A stretch of 64,000 nucleotides of DNA from an uncultured Bacteroidales bacterium. Lineage in GTDB: Bacteria > Bacteroidota > Bacteroidia > Bacteroidales > F082. The stretch is from positions 79,345 through 143,344 of the forward strand of contig CAMZEK010000001.1 in assembly GCA_947305795.1 (NCBI GenBank), read 5' to 3'. Position numbers and translations under genes: made by a program. The notes under the pieces are model-generated. The model was given only the letters and a program-made list of their open reading frames with translations, was not told the DNA's origin and did not search any database. Positions 16,746 through 25,930 of this stretch are shown here, in pieces; the first letter of the stretch is position 1; each line of letters begins with the position of its first letter.

Positions 16746-19376
16746 TTACTTCCTCACAGTCAAACTGATGAAATAATTAAGTCCGTACATATAGGAATAT
16801 TTCTCTGGGAACATATCGGGATTGTTGGCGTTGAAGCGCAGTTGCTCGTAACCGTAAAGAATGGTGTTTTTGTTGTTGAGCAGGTTGTTGATGCTCAAGT
16901 TGAACAGGAAATAATAGCCTTTGTAACGCTTTGAGAAACCGCCGTAGAAGTCAAGGGTAAAGGCAGGCTTCATCGGAGTTTGAGTCAGCACATCTTCAAT
17001 GCGGATGTCGCCCTGGGCGTAATGCAACATGCCTTCCTCGGTGTGGTTGTAAGGGTTCACATCGAAGTACATGTTGGCCAAATAGTTACCGTTCAGGCTC
17101 ACCCACCAATATTTCGGCGAATTATACTTGATGCCCAACGAGGCCACCGTCTCGGGACCCGAGGAAACGTGATAGTCTTTCAGGTAGGCCACACTGTTTT
17201 GGATGTAGGCCGTGGCATTGTTGTCGTCGTAGACCGAGAAGAAGGGGTTGTTGTTGTACACATGTATGCCGTTGGCCGCCGCCGCTTGCAGGGTGATGGT
17301 CGGGGTGACATTCCATTCCGCTCCCATTTCCACGCCAAGGCTCTTCTGGTTGATGTTCGTCATGATGAAGTTGATGAACTCGCTCGTATAGGAATTGGCA
17401 CTGGTCGTCGTGTTCTGATAAACATTCTCGCAATAGAAGCTACGGTTCCAAATGAGGTTCCGGTAAGTGTAATAATATCCTGTCAGGCGGAACTTGAAGT
17501 TTGGCGAGCGGTAGAGGTAGCTCAAGTCAATGGCATTAATACGCTCGCTCTTCAGGTCGCCCTCCACAACCGTGTTACGGGTGCGCGGTGACACATAAAT
17601 ATCCCTGAACTGAGGAGCCTGCATCATGTAGGCCATGTTCAACACGATATGGTTACGCCCGTTGATGGCATAAGTGACGCCGGCCTTCACACTCGGGTCT
17701 AAGAAGTTGTGCATTTGGTCGTTGCCTAAAGAATTGTCGACGAAGGAGCCACTCTTCCAAAGACCCTCGCGCCAAATCTGCGTGAACGAAAGTTGTGCGC
17801 CCAAATAGAGGTCGAAGTTACCTATGAGCCAATCCAATTGATCCCAAATGCGGCCGTAATTACGATGGGCGTAATAGTTATAGCTGATGATATCGCCAAC
17901 CTTGGCCACGTGGTTGGGGTTGTTGAGATCGGTTTGACATTCTTCGGCACCGTTTTCAAGGTTTTCGGCATACTTATTAATATCAAAGTAGTAATCGCCA
18001 CCAAGAAGGTCATTCACGCTCTCGTAATAATGTGTCCGCGAAGAGCTTACGTTGAAGCCTCCTGTCATGATGAGGTTAGGCTTGAACTCATGCTTGAAGT
18101 AGGTGGCATTACCCATCTGCAGCTTGTCATAATGGCGTTCAGCGAGGATGTATTTGGAAGCGTTTCCCGTGATGGTGTTGCCTTCTTGTCCATTAGCGTT
18201 TTCCACGGTGAAGAGGTGGTTACGGTTGGCGGTGTAGAGACCGTCCCAGTCAATTTGGGTGACTTTTGGGTCTCGGTTACGCCATGCCTCAAACTGAGCC
18301 TCGATTTCAGCAGTGCTATGGGCGTTGGTCATATAATAGCTCGGCAGGTTTTTGTAATAGTCGGGACGCGGATCGGGAGCTTCACCCCATTCCAGCGAAG
18401 TCTGGCCAGCCTTGCCAGCAAAATAGTAGGCCGTGGTCTGGAAGGATGTCTTCTTATTCGGTGTCCAATACCATGTGAGACTGGCGAAAGGTTGGTGATA
18501 GGTGCTCACACGTGAGTTGCGGACAACCTGCGTGCCGTTTTCGTCGATGGTCTGATAGCCCCAGTTGGGATTGTAATAGTTGGAACCGACAAGGTCAAAG
18601 GCTTCCTGCACCACGGGTGCCGAGCCACCGCGCTGCGAGGGCGCACCGAACACGGTGAGGTCGAGGCTGTGCTTGTCGTTGAACTTCTTCTCCACGGAGA
18701 GGAAATAACTGTAGGCTTGGTAGAAAGAACCTTCCGTGTAGCCCGTCACGGTGCTATACAAGTTGTTCTTCCAATTGGAATCGTAATTGCCATTGGAATG
18801 AATTCCTGAATAGCGCCCACTAGCGGCAGCCATCAAATACCAGCCCTTCCCTATCTCGCCTGTGCCGATGGAGGCCATGGCACGGTGGTTGTAGGAACGG
18901 TTGCTGAAAGCATAGCTCAGGGAGATTTGTTTGCGGTACTCCGAGGCTCGGGTCGAGTAGGCCGTCAGGCCACCTAGGTTGCCGAAGCCAGCGCCAGTCT
19001 TGCCAAGGCCTTCTACAAGGACTGAGTTACGGAAAGCGTCGTTCAGTCCGCCCCAGTTGGAGAACACGGGGCGACCCGTCTCAGGATCATTCATTAGGAT
19101 GCCGTTGATCATCACATCGCTGTACTTCGAATCGTTGCCGCGCACACGGTAGCGCAACGAGCCGAAGTTGTAGGCCGCGATGCTATTGAACACGTCACGC
19201 GACGAGTTCAACAAGGTGGAGGCATCGTTCACCGAGGTGGAGTTGTCATCGAAGTCGGAATCCAACAGAATCACCGTCGGCACGTCTTGTTGGTTAAGGT
19301 CGGTGGTATCGATGATCTGGGCCGTCATTCGCCCGACCAACAACACCGCGACCGTTAGGAATAGAAATTTCTTCAT
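16746..19376 (-). CDS. TonB-dependent outer-membrane receptor
   Basis: The 876-residue protein has a signal peptide (ending near MTAQ), a plug domain (about 35-165, with the RYRVRGNDSKYSDVMINGILMND block) and a 22-strand-type barrel ending in LNYFISLTVRK. It lacks the N-terminal carboxypeptidase-like domain of SusC proteins, and no SusD-like gene follows. Transport is expected to be driven by TonB-ExbBD. The substrate cannot be read from the sequence. It is transcribed with the DUF5689 lipoprotein and divergently from a secreted nuclease-family gene, which suggests nucleic-acid or phosphoester cargo. Confidence 0.88.
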   Translation of the reverse strand: MKKFLFLTVAVLLVGRMTAQIIDTTDLNQQDVPTVILLDSDFDDNSTSVNDASTLLNSSRDVFNSIAAYNFGSLRYRVRGNDSKYSDVMINGILMNDPETGRPVFSNWGGLNDAFRNSVLVEGLGKTGAGFGNLGGLTAYSTRASEYRKQISLSYAFSNRSYNHRAMASIGTGEIGKGWYLMAAASGRYSGIHSNGNYDSNWKNNLYSTVTGYTEGSFYQAYSYFLSVEKKFNDKHSLDLTVFGAPSQRGGSAPVVQEAFDLVGSNYYNPNWGYQTIDENGTQVVRNSRVSTYHQPFASLTWYWTPNKKTSFQTTAYYFAGKAGQTSLEWGEAPDPRPDYYKNLPSYYMTNAHSTAEIEAQFEAWRNRDPKVTQIDWDGLYTANRNHLFTVENANGQEGNTITGNASKYILAERHYDKLQMGNATYFKHEFKPNLIMTGGFNVSSSRTHYYESVNDLLGGDYYFDINKYAENLENGAEECQTDLNNPNHVAKVGDIISYNYYAHRNYGRIWDQLDWLIGNFDLYLGAQLSFTQIWREGLWKSGSFVDNSLGNDQMHNFLDPSVKAGVTYAINGRNHIVLNMAYMMQAPQFRDIYVSPRTRNTVVEGDLKSERINAIDLSYLYRSPNFKFRLTGYYYTYRNLIWNRSFYCENVYQNTTTSANSYTSEFINFIMTNINQKSLGVEMGAEWNVTPTITLQAAAANGIHVYNNNPFFSVYDDNNATAYIQNSVAYLKDYHVSSGPETVASLGIKYNSPKYWWVSLNGNYLANMYFDVNPYNHTEEGMLHYAQGDIRIEDVLTQTPMKPAFTLDFYGGFSKRYKGYYFLFNLSINNLLNNKNTILYGYEQLRFNANNPDMFPEKYSYMYGLNYFISLTVRK

Positions 19377-19408
19377 ATTGAACTTGTTATAATTTGCACA
19401 AATCTGAC

Positions 19409-19431
19409 CAAAGTTAGAAGTGGCAAAGTTA
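19409..19431 (-). promoter_or_regulatory. two candidate -7 boxes for the TonB receptor operon
   Basis: TAACTTTG occurs twice on the minus strand (19409-19416 and 19424-19431), 15 bases apart, 33-55 bases before the receptor ATG. Either could be the -7 element, and tandem start sites are possible. Confidence 0.5.
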
Positions 19432-19476
19432 GAAAAAGTTATTTTACATTGAATGGTTTTTGACGGATTTTTTTCC

Positions 19477-19484
19477 TACTTTTG
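19477..19484 (+). promoter_or_regulatory. -7 promoter box for the secreted nuclease-family gene
   Basis: TACTTTTG lies about 34 bases before the ATG at 19518. A TTG lies about 14 bases upstream, closer than the usual 19. It is divergent to the TonB receptor promoter. Confidence 0.6.
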
Positions 19485-19517
19485 CAGCGTTCATCAACGC
19501 AAACACCTCAATTAATT

Positions 19518-20564
19518 ATGAATAAGCATTTCCTTTTCGCACTTGTTTTTTTGGCCTTAGGCTTCAATATTTCCTGCGCGTTAGCACAAGAAAAGCAGGC
19601 CTACAAGGTCGGCCTGGTCGGCTTCTATAACCTTGAGAACCTGTTCGATACCATCAACGACCCGAACAAAAACGACGAAGAATTCCTACCCCAAGGCACC
19701 AACCAGTGGAACACCGAGAAATACTTGAACAAGCTCCACAATATGGCCTACGCCATCTCCACCATCGGCACAGACTGGTCGCCCGACGGCGTGGCTGTCC
19801 TCGGCATGTCGGAGATGGAAAACCGTCGTGTGCTTGAAGACCTCGTGGCCCAGCCCGAGCTTGCAGACCGTAACTACCAAGTGGTGCATTACGACTCACC
19901 CGACCGCCGCGGTGTGGATGTGGGTCTGATTTACAATCCCAAGTATTTCAAACTGACGAGCAGCAAATCCTACCGCACCATCGTTCCCGACGACCCCGAG
20001 TTCATCACCCGCGACCAATTATTGGTCAGCGGCCTGTTTGACGGCGAAATGATGCACTTCATCGTCATGCACTGGCCTTCGCGTGCAGGTGGCGAGAAAC
20101 GCTCGATGCCCGGCCGCAAAGCCGCTGCTACCTTGTGCCGCCACATTGCCGACAGCATCTTGCGCGAGGACCAAAATGCCAAAATCATCATGATGGGCGA
20201 CTTCAATGACTATCCAGACAACAAAAGCGTGACAGAATACCTGCGTGCTTCAGGCGACATGAAAGACCTGCGCGACGGCGAATTCTACAATCCCATGTAT
20301 GACCTCCACAAAAAAGGCTATGGCACCAACTACTACCGCGACGTGCCTGGCGTACTCGACCAGACCGTGCTCAGCCCTGCCCTGCTGCCCACCGACTACA
20401 GCTCCTACCAATTCAAGAACGCGAAGGTGCACAACAAGGAGTTCCTGAAACAGCATGGCGGCAAGTACAACGGCTATCCCTTCCGCACTTTCGGCAGCGG
20501 CGTGTGGATGGGCGGCTACAGTGACCACTTCCCCGTGTATGTGATTCTGCTAAAGAAAGCTTAA
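19518..20564 (+). CDS. secreted endonuclease/exonuclease/phosphatase-family protein
   Basis: The 348-residue protein has a signal peptide (about 1-23, ending ALAQ), so it acts in the periplasm or outside. The EEP fold is visible in order: FYNLENLFD near residue 34 (metal Asn/Glu), GMSEMENRRVLEDL near 94-100, RRGVDVGLIYN near 131, VMHWPSRAGGEKR with the catalytic His near 180, MGDFND (Asp/Asn) near 220, and GGYSDHFPV with the terminal Asp-His near 336. All core residues are present. Substrates may be DNA, RNA or phosphodiester/phosphoinositide. I chose the ATG at 19518; an upstream ATG at 19482 lies inside the promoter box. The 3' end overlaps maf by 4 bases, tail to tail. Confidence 0.88.
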   Translation: MNKHFLFALVFLALGFNISCALAQEKQAYKVGLVGFYNLENLFDTINDPNKNDEEFLPQGTNQWNTEKYLNKLHNMAYAISTIGTDWSPDGVAVLGMSEMENRRVLEDLVAQPELADRNYQVVHYDSPDRRGVDVGLIYNPKYFKLTSSKSYRTIVPDDPEFITRDQLLVSGLFDGEMMHFIVMHWPSRAGGEKRSMPGRKAAATLCRHIADSILREDQNAKIIMMGDFNDYPDNKSVTEYLRASGDMKDLRDGEFYNPMYDLHKKGYGTNYYRDVPGVLDQTVLSPALLPTDYSSYQFKNAKVHNKEFLKQHGGKYNGYPFRTFGSGVWMGGYSDHFPVYVILLKKA

Positions 20565-21160
20565 AATCCCTTCAAAACCTGATACAGTCTCCGCGTGGGC
20601 AGACCCATCACATTATAGAATGAGCCTTCCAAGCCGCTGATACCCACATAGCCGATCCACTCTTGGATGCCATACGCCCCAGCCTTGTCGAAAGGCTTGC
20701 AATGCGCTATGTAATAGTCGATTTCGTCCTTTTCCAAAAAAGCAAACGTCACTTGCGAAATGGCTGAGAATGACTCGCTTTTTTTCGCCGTTCGTACTGT
20801 GACACCCGTCACCACATGATGCACCCTGCCCGAAAGCTGCTTTAGCATCCTGAAAGCATCTGCAGCGTCTTTTGGCTTGCCCAAAATCTCCCCTTCGGAA
20901 ATCACCACCGTATCGGCAGTAATCAACAGATAATCAGCGGGAATCTCGTCATCAGTGAAAGCCAACGACTTTTGCAGGCTCAGGTATTGCGGAACCTCGT
21001 CCAAAGGCATGTCGGTGGGAATGTTTTCGGGCGTTTCCTTGGTTAAAATCGTGAAATCCACGCCCATGCCACGCAGCAATTCCTGTCGGCGCGGCGACTT
21101 GGAGGCCAAAATGACCTTGTATTTCTTCAAATTGGAAAGCATAGCCAAACCATTTACCAT
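20561..21160 (-). CDS. maf: Maf family nucleotide pyrophosphatase
   Basis: The 199-residue Maf protein hydrolyses non-canonical or modified dNTP/NTPs. It has ILASKSPRRQELL near residue 15, the ITADTVVISEGEILGKP block near 78 and the late YGIQEWIGYVGISGLEGSFYNVMGLP segment. The GIQ form in that last motif fits the dTTP/UTP-type (YhdE-like) subgroup. The first ATG overlaps the upstream kdsC-like stop by 7 bases. A second ATG at 21142 (MLSNLKKY) would begin just after it. Either start suits a coupled transcript. Confidence 0.93.
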   Translation of the reverse strand: MVNGLAMLSNLKKYKVILASKSPRRQELLRGMGVDFTILTKETPENIPTDMPLDEVPQYLSLQKSLAFTDDEIPADYLLITADTVVISEGEILGKPKDAADAFRMLKQLSGRVHHVVTGVTVRTAKKSESFSAISQVTFAFLEKDEIDYYIAHCKPFDKAGAYGIQEWIGYVGISGLEGSFYNVMGLPTRRLYQVLKGF

Positions 21161-21672
21161 GAATACGCCTCAGCGGTCATCCACTTGCCCTGCACCTTCA
21201 GCACTTGCTCAATCACATCACGCACGGCACCTTTGCCGCCTTCTTTCGAACTGATGTATACGCTGATTTCACGCACCTCAAGCGCGGCATCGGCGGGACA
21301 GGCCGGCAAACCCACAGCCTGCATCACACGAAGATCGGGGATGTCGTCGCCCATGAAGACGATTTCCTCTGGTTTAAGGCCTTTTTCCTCCATGTATTCT
21401 TTGAGTTTCAGGAGTTTGTGAGGAATGCCCGTAAACACGTCAGTCACACCGAGGCTGTTCATCCGCACTTCCATTGAGGGACAAATCGCACCCGAAATGA
21501 CCGCCACATTGTAGCCCAATTTGGTGGCCAATTGCAAGGCAAAGCCGTCTTTCACGTTGGTGGCACGCCACGGATGGCCGTCGTGGTCGGAATAGACCTT
21601 GCCGTCGGTCATCACACCGTCATAATCGAAAATGAAGGTCGTTATTCTCTGAAATCTGTTGTTGATGTCCAT
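21154..21672 (-). CDS. kdsC: KdsC-like HAD phosphatase (KDO-8-phosphate phosphatase)
   Basis: Removes phosphate from KDO-8-P in lipopolysaccharide core synthesis, in the cytosol. The cap-less HAD protein has FIFDYDGVMTDG (nucleophile region; the family more often has DVDGVLTDG), VISGA (motif II Ser), the lysine within GIPHKLLKLKEY, and MGDDIPDLRVM (motif IV). ATGs occur at 21690 and 21672. The -7 box at 21695-21702 leaves no room for a leader before 21690, so I prefer 21672. Pairing with maf in a 7-base overlap is seen directly. Confidence 0.88.
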   Translation of the reverse strand: MDINNRFQRITTFIFDYDGVMTDGKVYSDHDGHPWRATNVKDGFALQLATKLGYNVAVISGAICPSMEVRMNSLGVTDVFTGIPHKLLKLKEYMEEKGLKPEEIVFMGDDIPDLRVMQAVGLPACPADAALEVREISVYISSKEGGKGAVRDVIEQVLKVQGKWMTAEAYSW

Positions 21673-21694
21673 AGTATTGTCTGTATTCATGGCC

Positions 21695-21702
21695 CAAAAA
21701 TA
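21695..21702 (-). promoter_or_regulatory. -7 promoter box for kdsC-maf
   Basis: TATTTTTG on the minus strand. It lies directly before the 21690 ATG and about 23 bases before the 21672 ATG, which helps to decide the kdsC start. Confidence 0.5.
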
Positions 21703-21797
21703 GGGAAAACTTTTGTTTCAACGGCACGAAGTGAGTCAAATCTTTGAATCAACGGAGTTAAATTTTGTGAAATTAAGCACCATTAAGCAAAAAAGCG

Positions 21798-21805
21798 TAA
21801 TTTTG
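21798..21805 (+). promoter_or_regulatory. -7 promoter box for rsfS-ftsH-LUD
   Basis: TAATTTTG followed by CACC lies about 22 bases before the rsfS ATG. No clear -33 TTG is at the standard distance. Confidence 0.6.
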
Positions 21806-21826
21806 CACCTTATTTAATATGGAATT

Positions 21827-22204
21827 ATGAGAGTCAGACACCAAACGGATAATGCCGAAGAAATTGTGGCCGCAACGATAGAGGCCATGGAATCAGTGAA
21901 AGGAAAGGAAATCGTCACGTTGGACTTGCGCGAAATCACCACTGCCGTGACGGATTATTTTGTCATCTGCCACGCCGCTTCCAAGACGCAGGTAGATGCC
22001 ATTGCGGACAAGGTTGAGGAGTTGGTTCTAGAGAAAACTCAGGTCAAGCCCTACCACGTCGAGGGCCGTGAAAATACGGAATGGATTTTGATTGATTTTG
22101 TGGATGTCGTTGTCCACATCTTTTTGGAGTCGAAACGGAGCTTCTACAAATTGGAGGAACTTTGGGCCGATGCCGAAAGGATTGTCAAGAAAAACGAAGA
22201 CTAA
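21827..22204 (+). CDS. rsfS: ribosomal silencing factor RsfS
   Basis: Binds ribosomal protein L14 and blocks 30S-50S joining when nutrients are low. The 125-residue product has the diagnostic ITTAVTDYFVICHAASKTQVDAIADKVEE and YHVEGRENTEWILIDFVDVVVHIFLESKRSFYKLEELW segments. It is first in a tight rightward run with ftsH (18-base gap) and the LUD gene, an arrangement I recall as common in Bacteroidales. Confidence 0.95.
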   Translation: MRVRHQTDNAEEIVAATIEAMESVKGKEIVTLDLREITTAVTDYFVICHAASKTQVDAIADKVEELVLEKTQVKPYHVEGRENTEWILIDFVDVVVHIFLESKRSFYKLEELWADAERIVKKNED

Positions 22205-22222
22205 CAAAATCAGAAACTTACA

Positions 22223-24244
22223 ATGAACGACAACAACAATAACGGCGGCGGACAGCCTCAGCAACCTGCCTCCCAAAAACAACCCAACCATAATCCCAAA
22301 GGTAAACGGCGTTTCAACCTCTATTGGATTTATGCCATCTTGTTCGCCGTGCTGATCGGGATACAATTCATCAGGCGCGACAAGAACGCCGAGAAAGAGG
22401 AAATCGACCAAGGGCAGTTTATCGAACTGCTTCAAAACCAAGAGATTGCGAAGATTGAGTTGATCAACAGAGAAGATGCCGAAATCTATCTCAACGAGAA
22501 GGGCTTGAAGAAGAACTTCCCTGACTCGCAAGTGGTGAGCGGTCCCTCCTTGAAACCCAACTACACCTATAAAATCGGCTCGCTCGACCGTTTCGAGGAG
22601 AAGGTAGAAAACGTGCAAGAAGGCATCGACGAGAGCGAGCGCGTGCATATCAAGAACGTACGACGTAGCAACTGGATGTCGGATATCGTCGGCTGGCTCA
22701 TTCCCATGGCCCTGCTCATCGTGTTTTGGATTGTCATCATGCGTGGCATGGGCAACAACATGGGCGGTGCAGGAACCATCTTCAACATCGGCAAGTCACG
22801 TGCCCAACTCTACGACAAAAACAGCAATACCGTCAATGTCACTTTTAAGGACGTGGCGGGCTTGGAAGAGGCCAAGGTGGAAATCATGGAAGTCGTTGAT
22901 TTCCTGAAGAATCCGGAGAAATACACCAAATTGGGCGGCAAGATTCCGAAGGGCGTGCTCCTCGTTGGCCCTCCCGGAACAGGTAAGACCTTGTTGGCTA
23001 AGTCGGTGGCGGGCGAAGCCAACGTGCCGTTCTTCAGCCTGTCGGGTTCCGATTTCGTGGAGATGTTTGTCGGCGTGGGAGCCTCGCGCGTCCGCGACCT
23101 GTTCGGCAACGCCAAGTCGAAGGCTCCGTGCATCATCTTCATCGACGAAATAGATGCCATAGGACGCGCCCGTGGCAAGAGTGCCATCACCGGAGGCAAC
23201 GACGAGCGCGAAAGCACATTGAACCAACTACTTACGGAGATGGACGGTTTCGGCACCAACTCAGGTGTCATCGTCTTGGCTGCCACCAACCGCGCTGACA
23301 TACTCGACAAGGCATTACTCCGTGCTGGCCGTTTTGACCGTCAAATCTATGTGGAATTACCTGACATTGTGGGGCGTAAGGAAATCTTTGAAGTCCACAT
23401 GCGTGGCCTGAAGCTCGGCAACGATGTCGATAAGGAGTTTTTGGCCAAGCAGACTCCTGGTTTCTCGGGTGCTGACATCGCCAACGTGTGCAACGAAGCC
23501 GCACTGATGGCCGCCCGAAAAGGCAAGGAAATCATTGAGAAACAAGACTTCCTCGATGCCGTCGACCGCATCATCGGCGGTTTGGAGAAAAAGAATAAGA
23601 TTATCACCGCTGAGGAGAAGAAGGTCATCGCTTATCACGAGGCTGGTCACGCCACCACGAGTTGGCTGCTGCAATACGCCCATCCGTTGGTCAAGGTGAC
23701 CATCGTGCCGCGTGGCAAGTCGCTGGGTGCCGCCTGGTATCTGCCTGAAGAGCGACAAATTACGACCAAGGAACAGATGTACCACGAGATGATTGCCACC
23801 TTGGGCGGTCGCGCCGCCGAGCAGGTCGTCTTCGGCCAAATCTCCACCGGTGCCCTCTCCGACCTCGAAAAGGTGACCAAACAAGCCTTTGCCATGGTGA
23901 CCTATTACGGTTTGGACGAGGAAATTGGCAACCTAAGTTATTATGACTCAACGGGTCAGCAAGACTACAGCCTGACTAAACCCTTCAGCGAGAAGACCGC
24001 CGAGACCATCGACAAGCGCGTGAGTGTCATCGTCGAGAAGGCCTATCAAGACGCCATCGCCATCCTCAACGAGCACCGCGACGGCCTCAGCCAGTTGGCC
24101 AACAAACTCATCGAGGAGGAAGTCATCTTCGGCGAAGACCTTGAACGCATCTTCGGCAAACGGCCTTGGGGCAACTCGGAAGACGAAAAGCTGAAGGATG
24201 CCGCTACGAAACAAATTGAAAACCAACAAGAAACAAACGCATAA
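22223..24244 (+). CDS. ftsH: ATP-dependent zinc metalloprotease FtsH
   Basis: A membrane-anchored AAA+ protease that degrades unstable membrane and soluble proteins. The 673-residue product has an Asn/Gln-rich cytosolic start, a first membrane helix near residues 33-50, a periplasmic domain to about 150, a second helix near 155-175, Walker A GPPGTGKT at 249-256, Walker [12 protein letters not shown], the arginine-finger region RAGRFDRQ, and the zinc site HEAGH at 472-476 with a downstream Asp. Length and layout are normal for the phylum. Confidence 0.98.
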   Translation: MNDNNNNGGGQPQQPASQKQPNHNPKGKRRFNLYWIYAILFAVLIGIQFIRRDKNAEKEEIDQGQFIELLQNQEIAKIELINREDAEIYLNEKGLKKNFPDSQVVSGPSLKPNYTYKIGSLDRFEEKVENVQEGIDESERVHIKNVRRSNWMSDIVGWLIPMALLIVFWIVIMRGMGNNMGGAGTIFNIGKSRAQLYDKNSNTVNVTFKDVAGLEEAKVEIMEVVDFLKNPEKYTKLGGKIPKGVLLVGPPGTGKTLLAKSVAGEANVPFFSLSGSDFVEMFVGVGASRVRDLFGNAKSKAPCIIFIDEIDAIGRARGKSAITGGNDERESTLNQLLTEMDGFGTNSGVIVLAATNRADILDKALLRAGRFDRQIYVELPDIVGRKEIFEVHMRGLKLGNDVDKEFLAKQTPGFSGADIANVCNEAALMAARKGKEIIEKQDFLDAVDRIIGGLEKKNKIITAEEKKVIAYHEAGHATTSWLLQYAHPLVKVTIVPRGKSLGAAWYLPEERQITTKEQMYHEMIATLGGRAAEQVVFGQISTGALSDLEKVTKQAFAMVTYYGLDEEIGNLSYYDSTGQQDYSLTKPFSEKTAETIDKRVSVIVEKAYQDAIAILNEHRDGLSQLANKLIEEEVIFGEDLERIFGKRPWGNSEDEKLKDAATKQIENQQETNA

Positions 24245-24247
24245 ACC

Positions 24248-24922
24248 ATGGCATGGGGTAACAAAGGAGACAACAAGGACACCACTTACAAAGAACAGAT
24301 TTTAGCCAAGGTGCGCAATGCCCTCATCGAGAAGCAGGAAGCGCTTTTCAAGGACGTTGACCAGCGTACCGAGACCTGGGTGCCCATCAAGGAGGAAGAC
24401 GGCACGGCCATCACCTTCGCGCAAAACTTCAAGGAAAATGGTGGCATTTTTATCTATTTGGAAAGCGAGCGCGAGTTTGCCGACTGCCTCAAACAACTTG
24501 CCCCCGAAAACGGCTGGGAGCCACTGTGGTGCACCAGCCCCGCCATGCAAGCGTTGTTCGACAAATACGGGATTTCCTACACTACCTCGCCAGAGCGCGA
24601 GCCGAAGCAGAAATTGGTGAGCCTGACTGATTGTGAATGTCTCATCGCAAAAACTGGCAGCGTCCTGATCTCCGATGCGCTGACACAAACCCGCGAAGTC
24701 TACGCCCTGCCCGACATCCTACTCGTATTTGCCACGACAGAGCAAATCGTAGGCGGACTGAAAGACGCCTTCCTCACCGTGGAGAAGAAATACAAAGAAA
24801 ACAAGCCTTCGCAACTCAGCATCATCACAGGCCCAAGCCGCTGCTCCGACATTGAGCAGACCTTGGTCATCGGTGCTAGCGGCATACGGCAGTTTGCGGT
24901 GTTTTTGGTGGATGAGGAATAA
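24248..24922 (+). CDS. LUD-domain protein (LutC/YkgG-like)
   Basis: The 224-residue cytosolic protein has the LUD (LutC/YkgG) pattern: early helices, ITFAQNFKENGGIFIYL, ECLIAKTGSVLIS near 137, and the closing SQLSIITGPSRCSDIEQTLVIGASGIRQF, which is highly characteristic. In lactate-utilisation operons LutC works with LutA and LutB, but neither is here. It follows ftsH by 3 bases. The role in this context is unknown. Confidence 0.85.
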   Translation: MAWGNKGDNKDTTYKEQILAKVRNALIEKQEALFKDVDQRTETWVPIKEEDGTAITFAQNFKENGGIFIYLESEREFADCLKQLAPENGWEPLWCTSPAMQALFDKYGISYTTSPEREPKQKLVSLTDCECLIAKTGSVLISDALTQTREVYALPDILLVFATTEQIVGGLKDAFLTVEKKYKENKPSQLSIITGPSRCSDIEQTLVIGASGIRQFAVFLVDEE

Positions 24923-24929
24923 TAAATCC

Positions 24930-24958
24930 GTAGGGCTGCCATACTATGACAGCCCTAC
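24930..24958. terminator. bidirectional hairpin between convergent LUD and moxR genes
   Basis: A perfect 9-bp stem (GTAGGGCTG with CAGCCCTAC) and an 11-base loop lie in the 42-base gap between two convergent genes. The T run on either side is weak, so termination efficiency is uncertain. Confidence 0.6.
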
Positions 24959-24964
24959 AAGCAT

Positions 24965-25930
24965 TTATTTCAATGTGTCAATTATGTTTTCGATACTGAC
25001 CCCTTCTGCTTCGGCTGTATAGTTCCTGATGATGCGGTGGCGCAGAATCGGGACAGCCACGCGCTGCACGTCTTCGATGTCGGGTGAATACTTGCCTGTC
25101 AGCAGGGCGTTGGCCTTGGCTCCGATGATGAGGTATTGCGAGGCACGCGGGCCTGCACCCCAACTGAGATAACGGTTGGCCCAATCATGGGCTTTCGCAG
25201 TGTGCGGACGGGTCTTTGCCACTAAATTCACGGCGTAATCGTACACATTATCCGGCACAGGCACACGACGCACAAGCTGTTGGAAATAAAGGATTTCCTC
25301 AGGCGACAGCACGGCGTTTACCTCCATCTCCTTCCCTACCGTCGTGTTCTTCACGATGTCGATTTCCTCCTCATAGGAAGGATAGTCGAGCATGAGGTTG
25401 AACATGAAACGGTCCAATTGTGCCTCGGGCAAGGGATAGGTGCCTTCCTGCTCAATGGGGTTTTGCGTAGCGAGGACGAAAAACGGCTCCTGCAATTTGT
25501 AAGTCTTTCCCGAAACGGTAATGCACTTTTCCTGCATGGCTTCTAACAAGGCGGCCTGCGTCTTGGGCGGCGTGCGGTTGATTTCGTCGGCGAGAACGAT
25601 GTTGGCGAAAACAGGGCCTTTGATGAACTTGAACTGCCGCGACTCATCGAGAATCTCGGTGCCCACAATGTCGGAAGGCATCAGGTCGGGAGTGAACTGG
25701 ATGCGGCTGAAACTCAAGCCCAAGGCCTTGCCTATCGTGTTCACCAACAAAGTTTTGGCCAAGCCCGGCACGCCGACAAGCAGCACATGACCCTGGCAAA
25801 AGATGGAAAGGATGGTATTGTGGATGATGTCTTGCTGTCCAACGATGACCTTCCCGATTTCCTTGCGAAGGGCCTCGTATTTCTCCACAAGGGCTTTGGC
25901 ACCGTCAATATCTGAATTAAAGTTTGTCAT
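24965..25930 (-). CDS. MoxR-type AAA+ ATPase
   Basis: The 321-residue AAA+ ATPase of the MoxR group has Walker A GVPGLAKT near residue 55, Walker B IVLADEINRTPPKTQAALLEAM and the sensor block VLATQNPIEQEGTYPLPEAQLDRFMF. MoxR proteins act as chaperones that insert cofactors or assemble complexes, usually with VWA-domain partners. None follows here, since the next gene is convergent. The ATG at 25930 overlaps the surA stop as ATGA, and an ATG 12 bases further upstream is also in frame. Coupling to surA suggests a link to envelope folding, which is inference. Confidence 0.92.
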   Translation of the reverse strand: MTNFNSDIDGAKALVEKYEALRKEIGKVIVGQQDIIHNTILSIFCQGHVLLVGVPGLAKTLLVNTIGKALGLSFSRIQFTPDLMPSDIVGTEILDESRQFKFIKGPVFANIVLADEINRTPPKTQAALLEAMQEKCITVSGKTYKLQEPFFVLATQNPIEQEGTYPLPEAQLDRFMFNLMLDYPSYEEEIDIVKNTTVGKEMEVNAVLSPEEILYFQQLVRRVPVPDNVYDYAVNLVAKTRPHTAKAHDWANRYLSWGAGPRASQYLIIGAKANALLTGKYSPDIEDVQRVAVPILRHRIIRNYTAEAEGVSIENIIDTLK

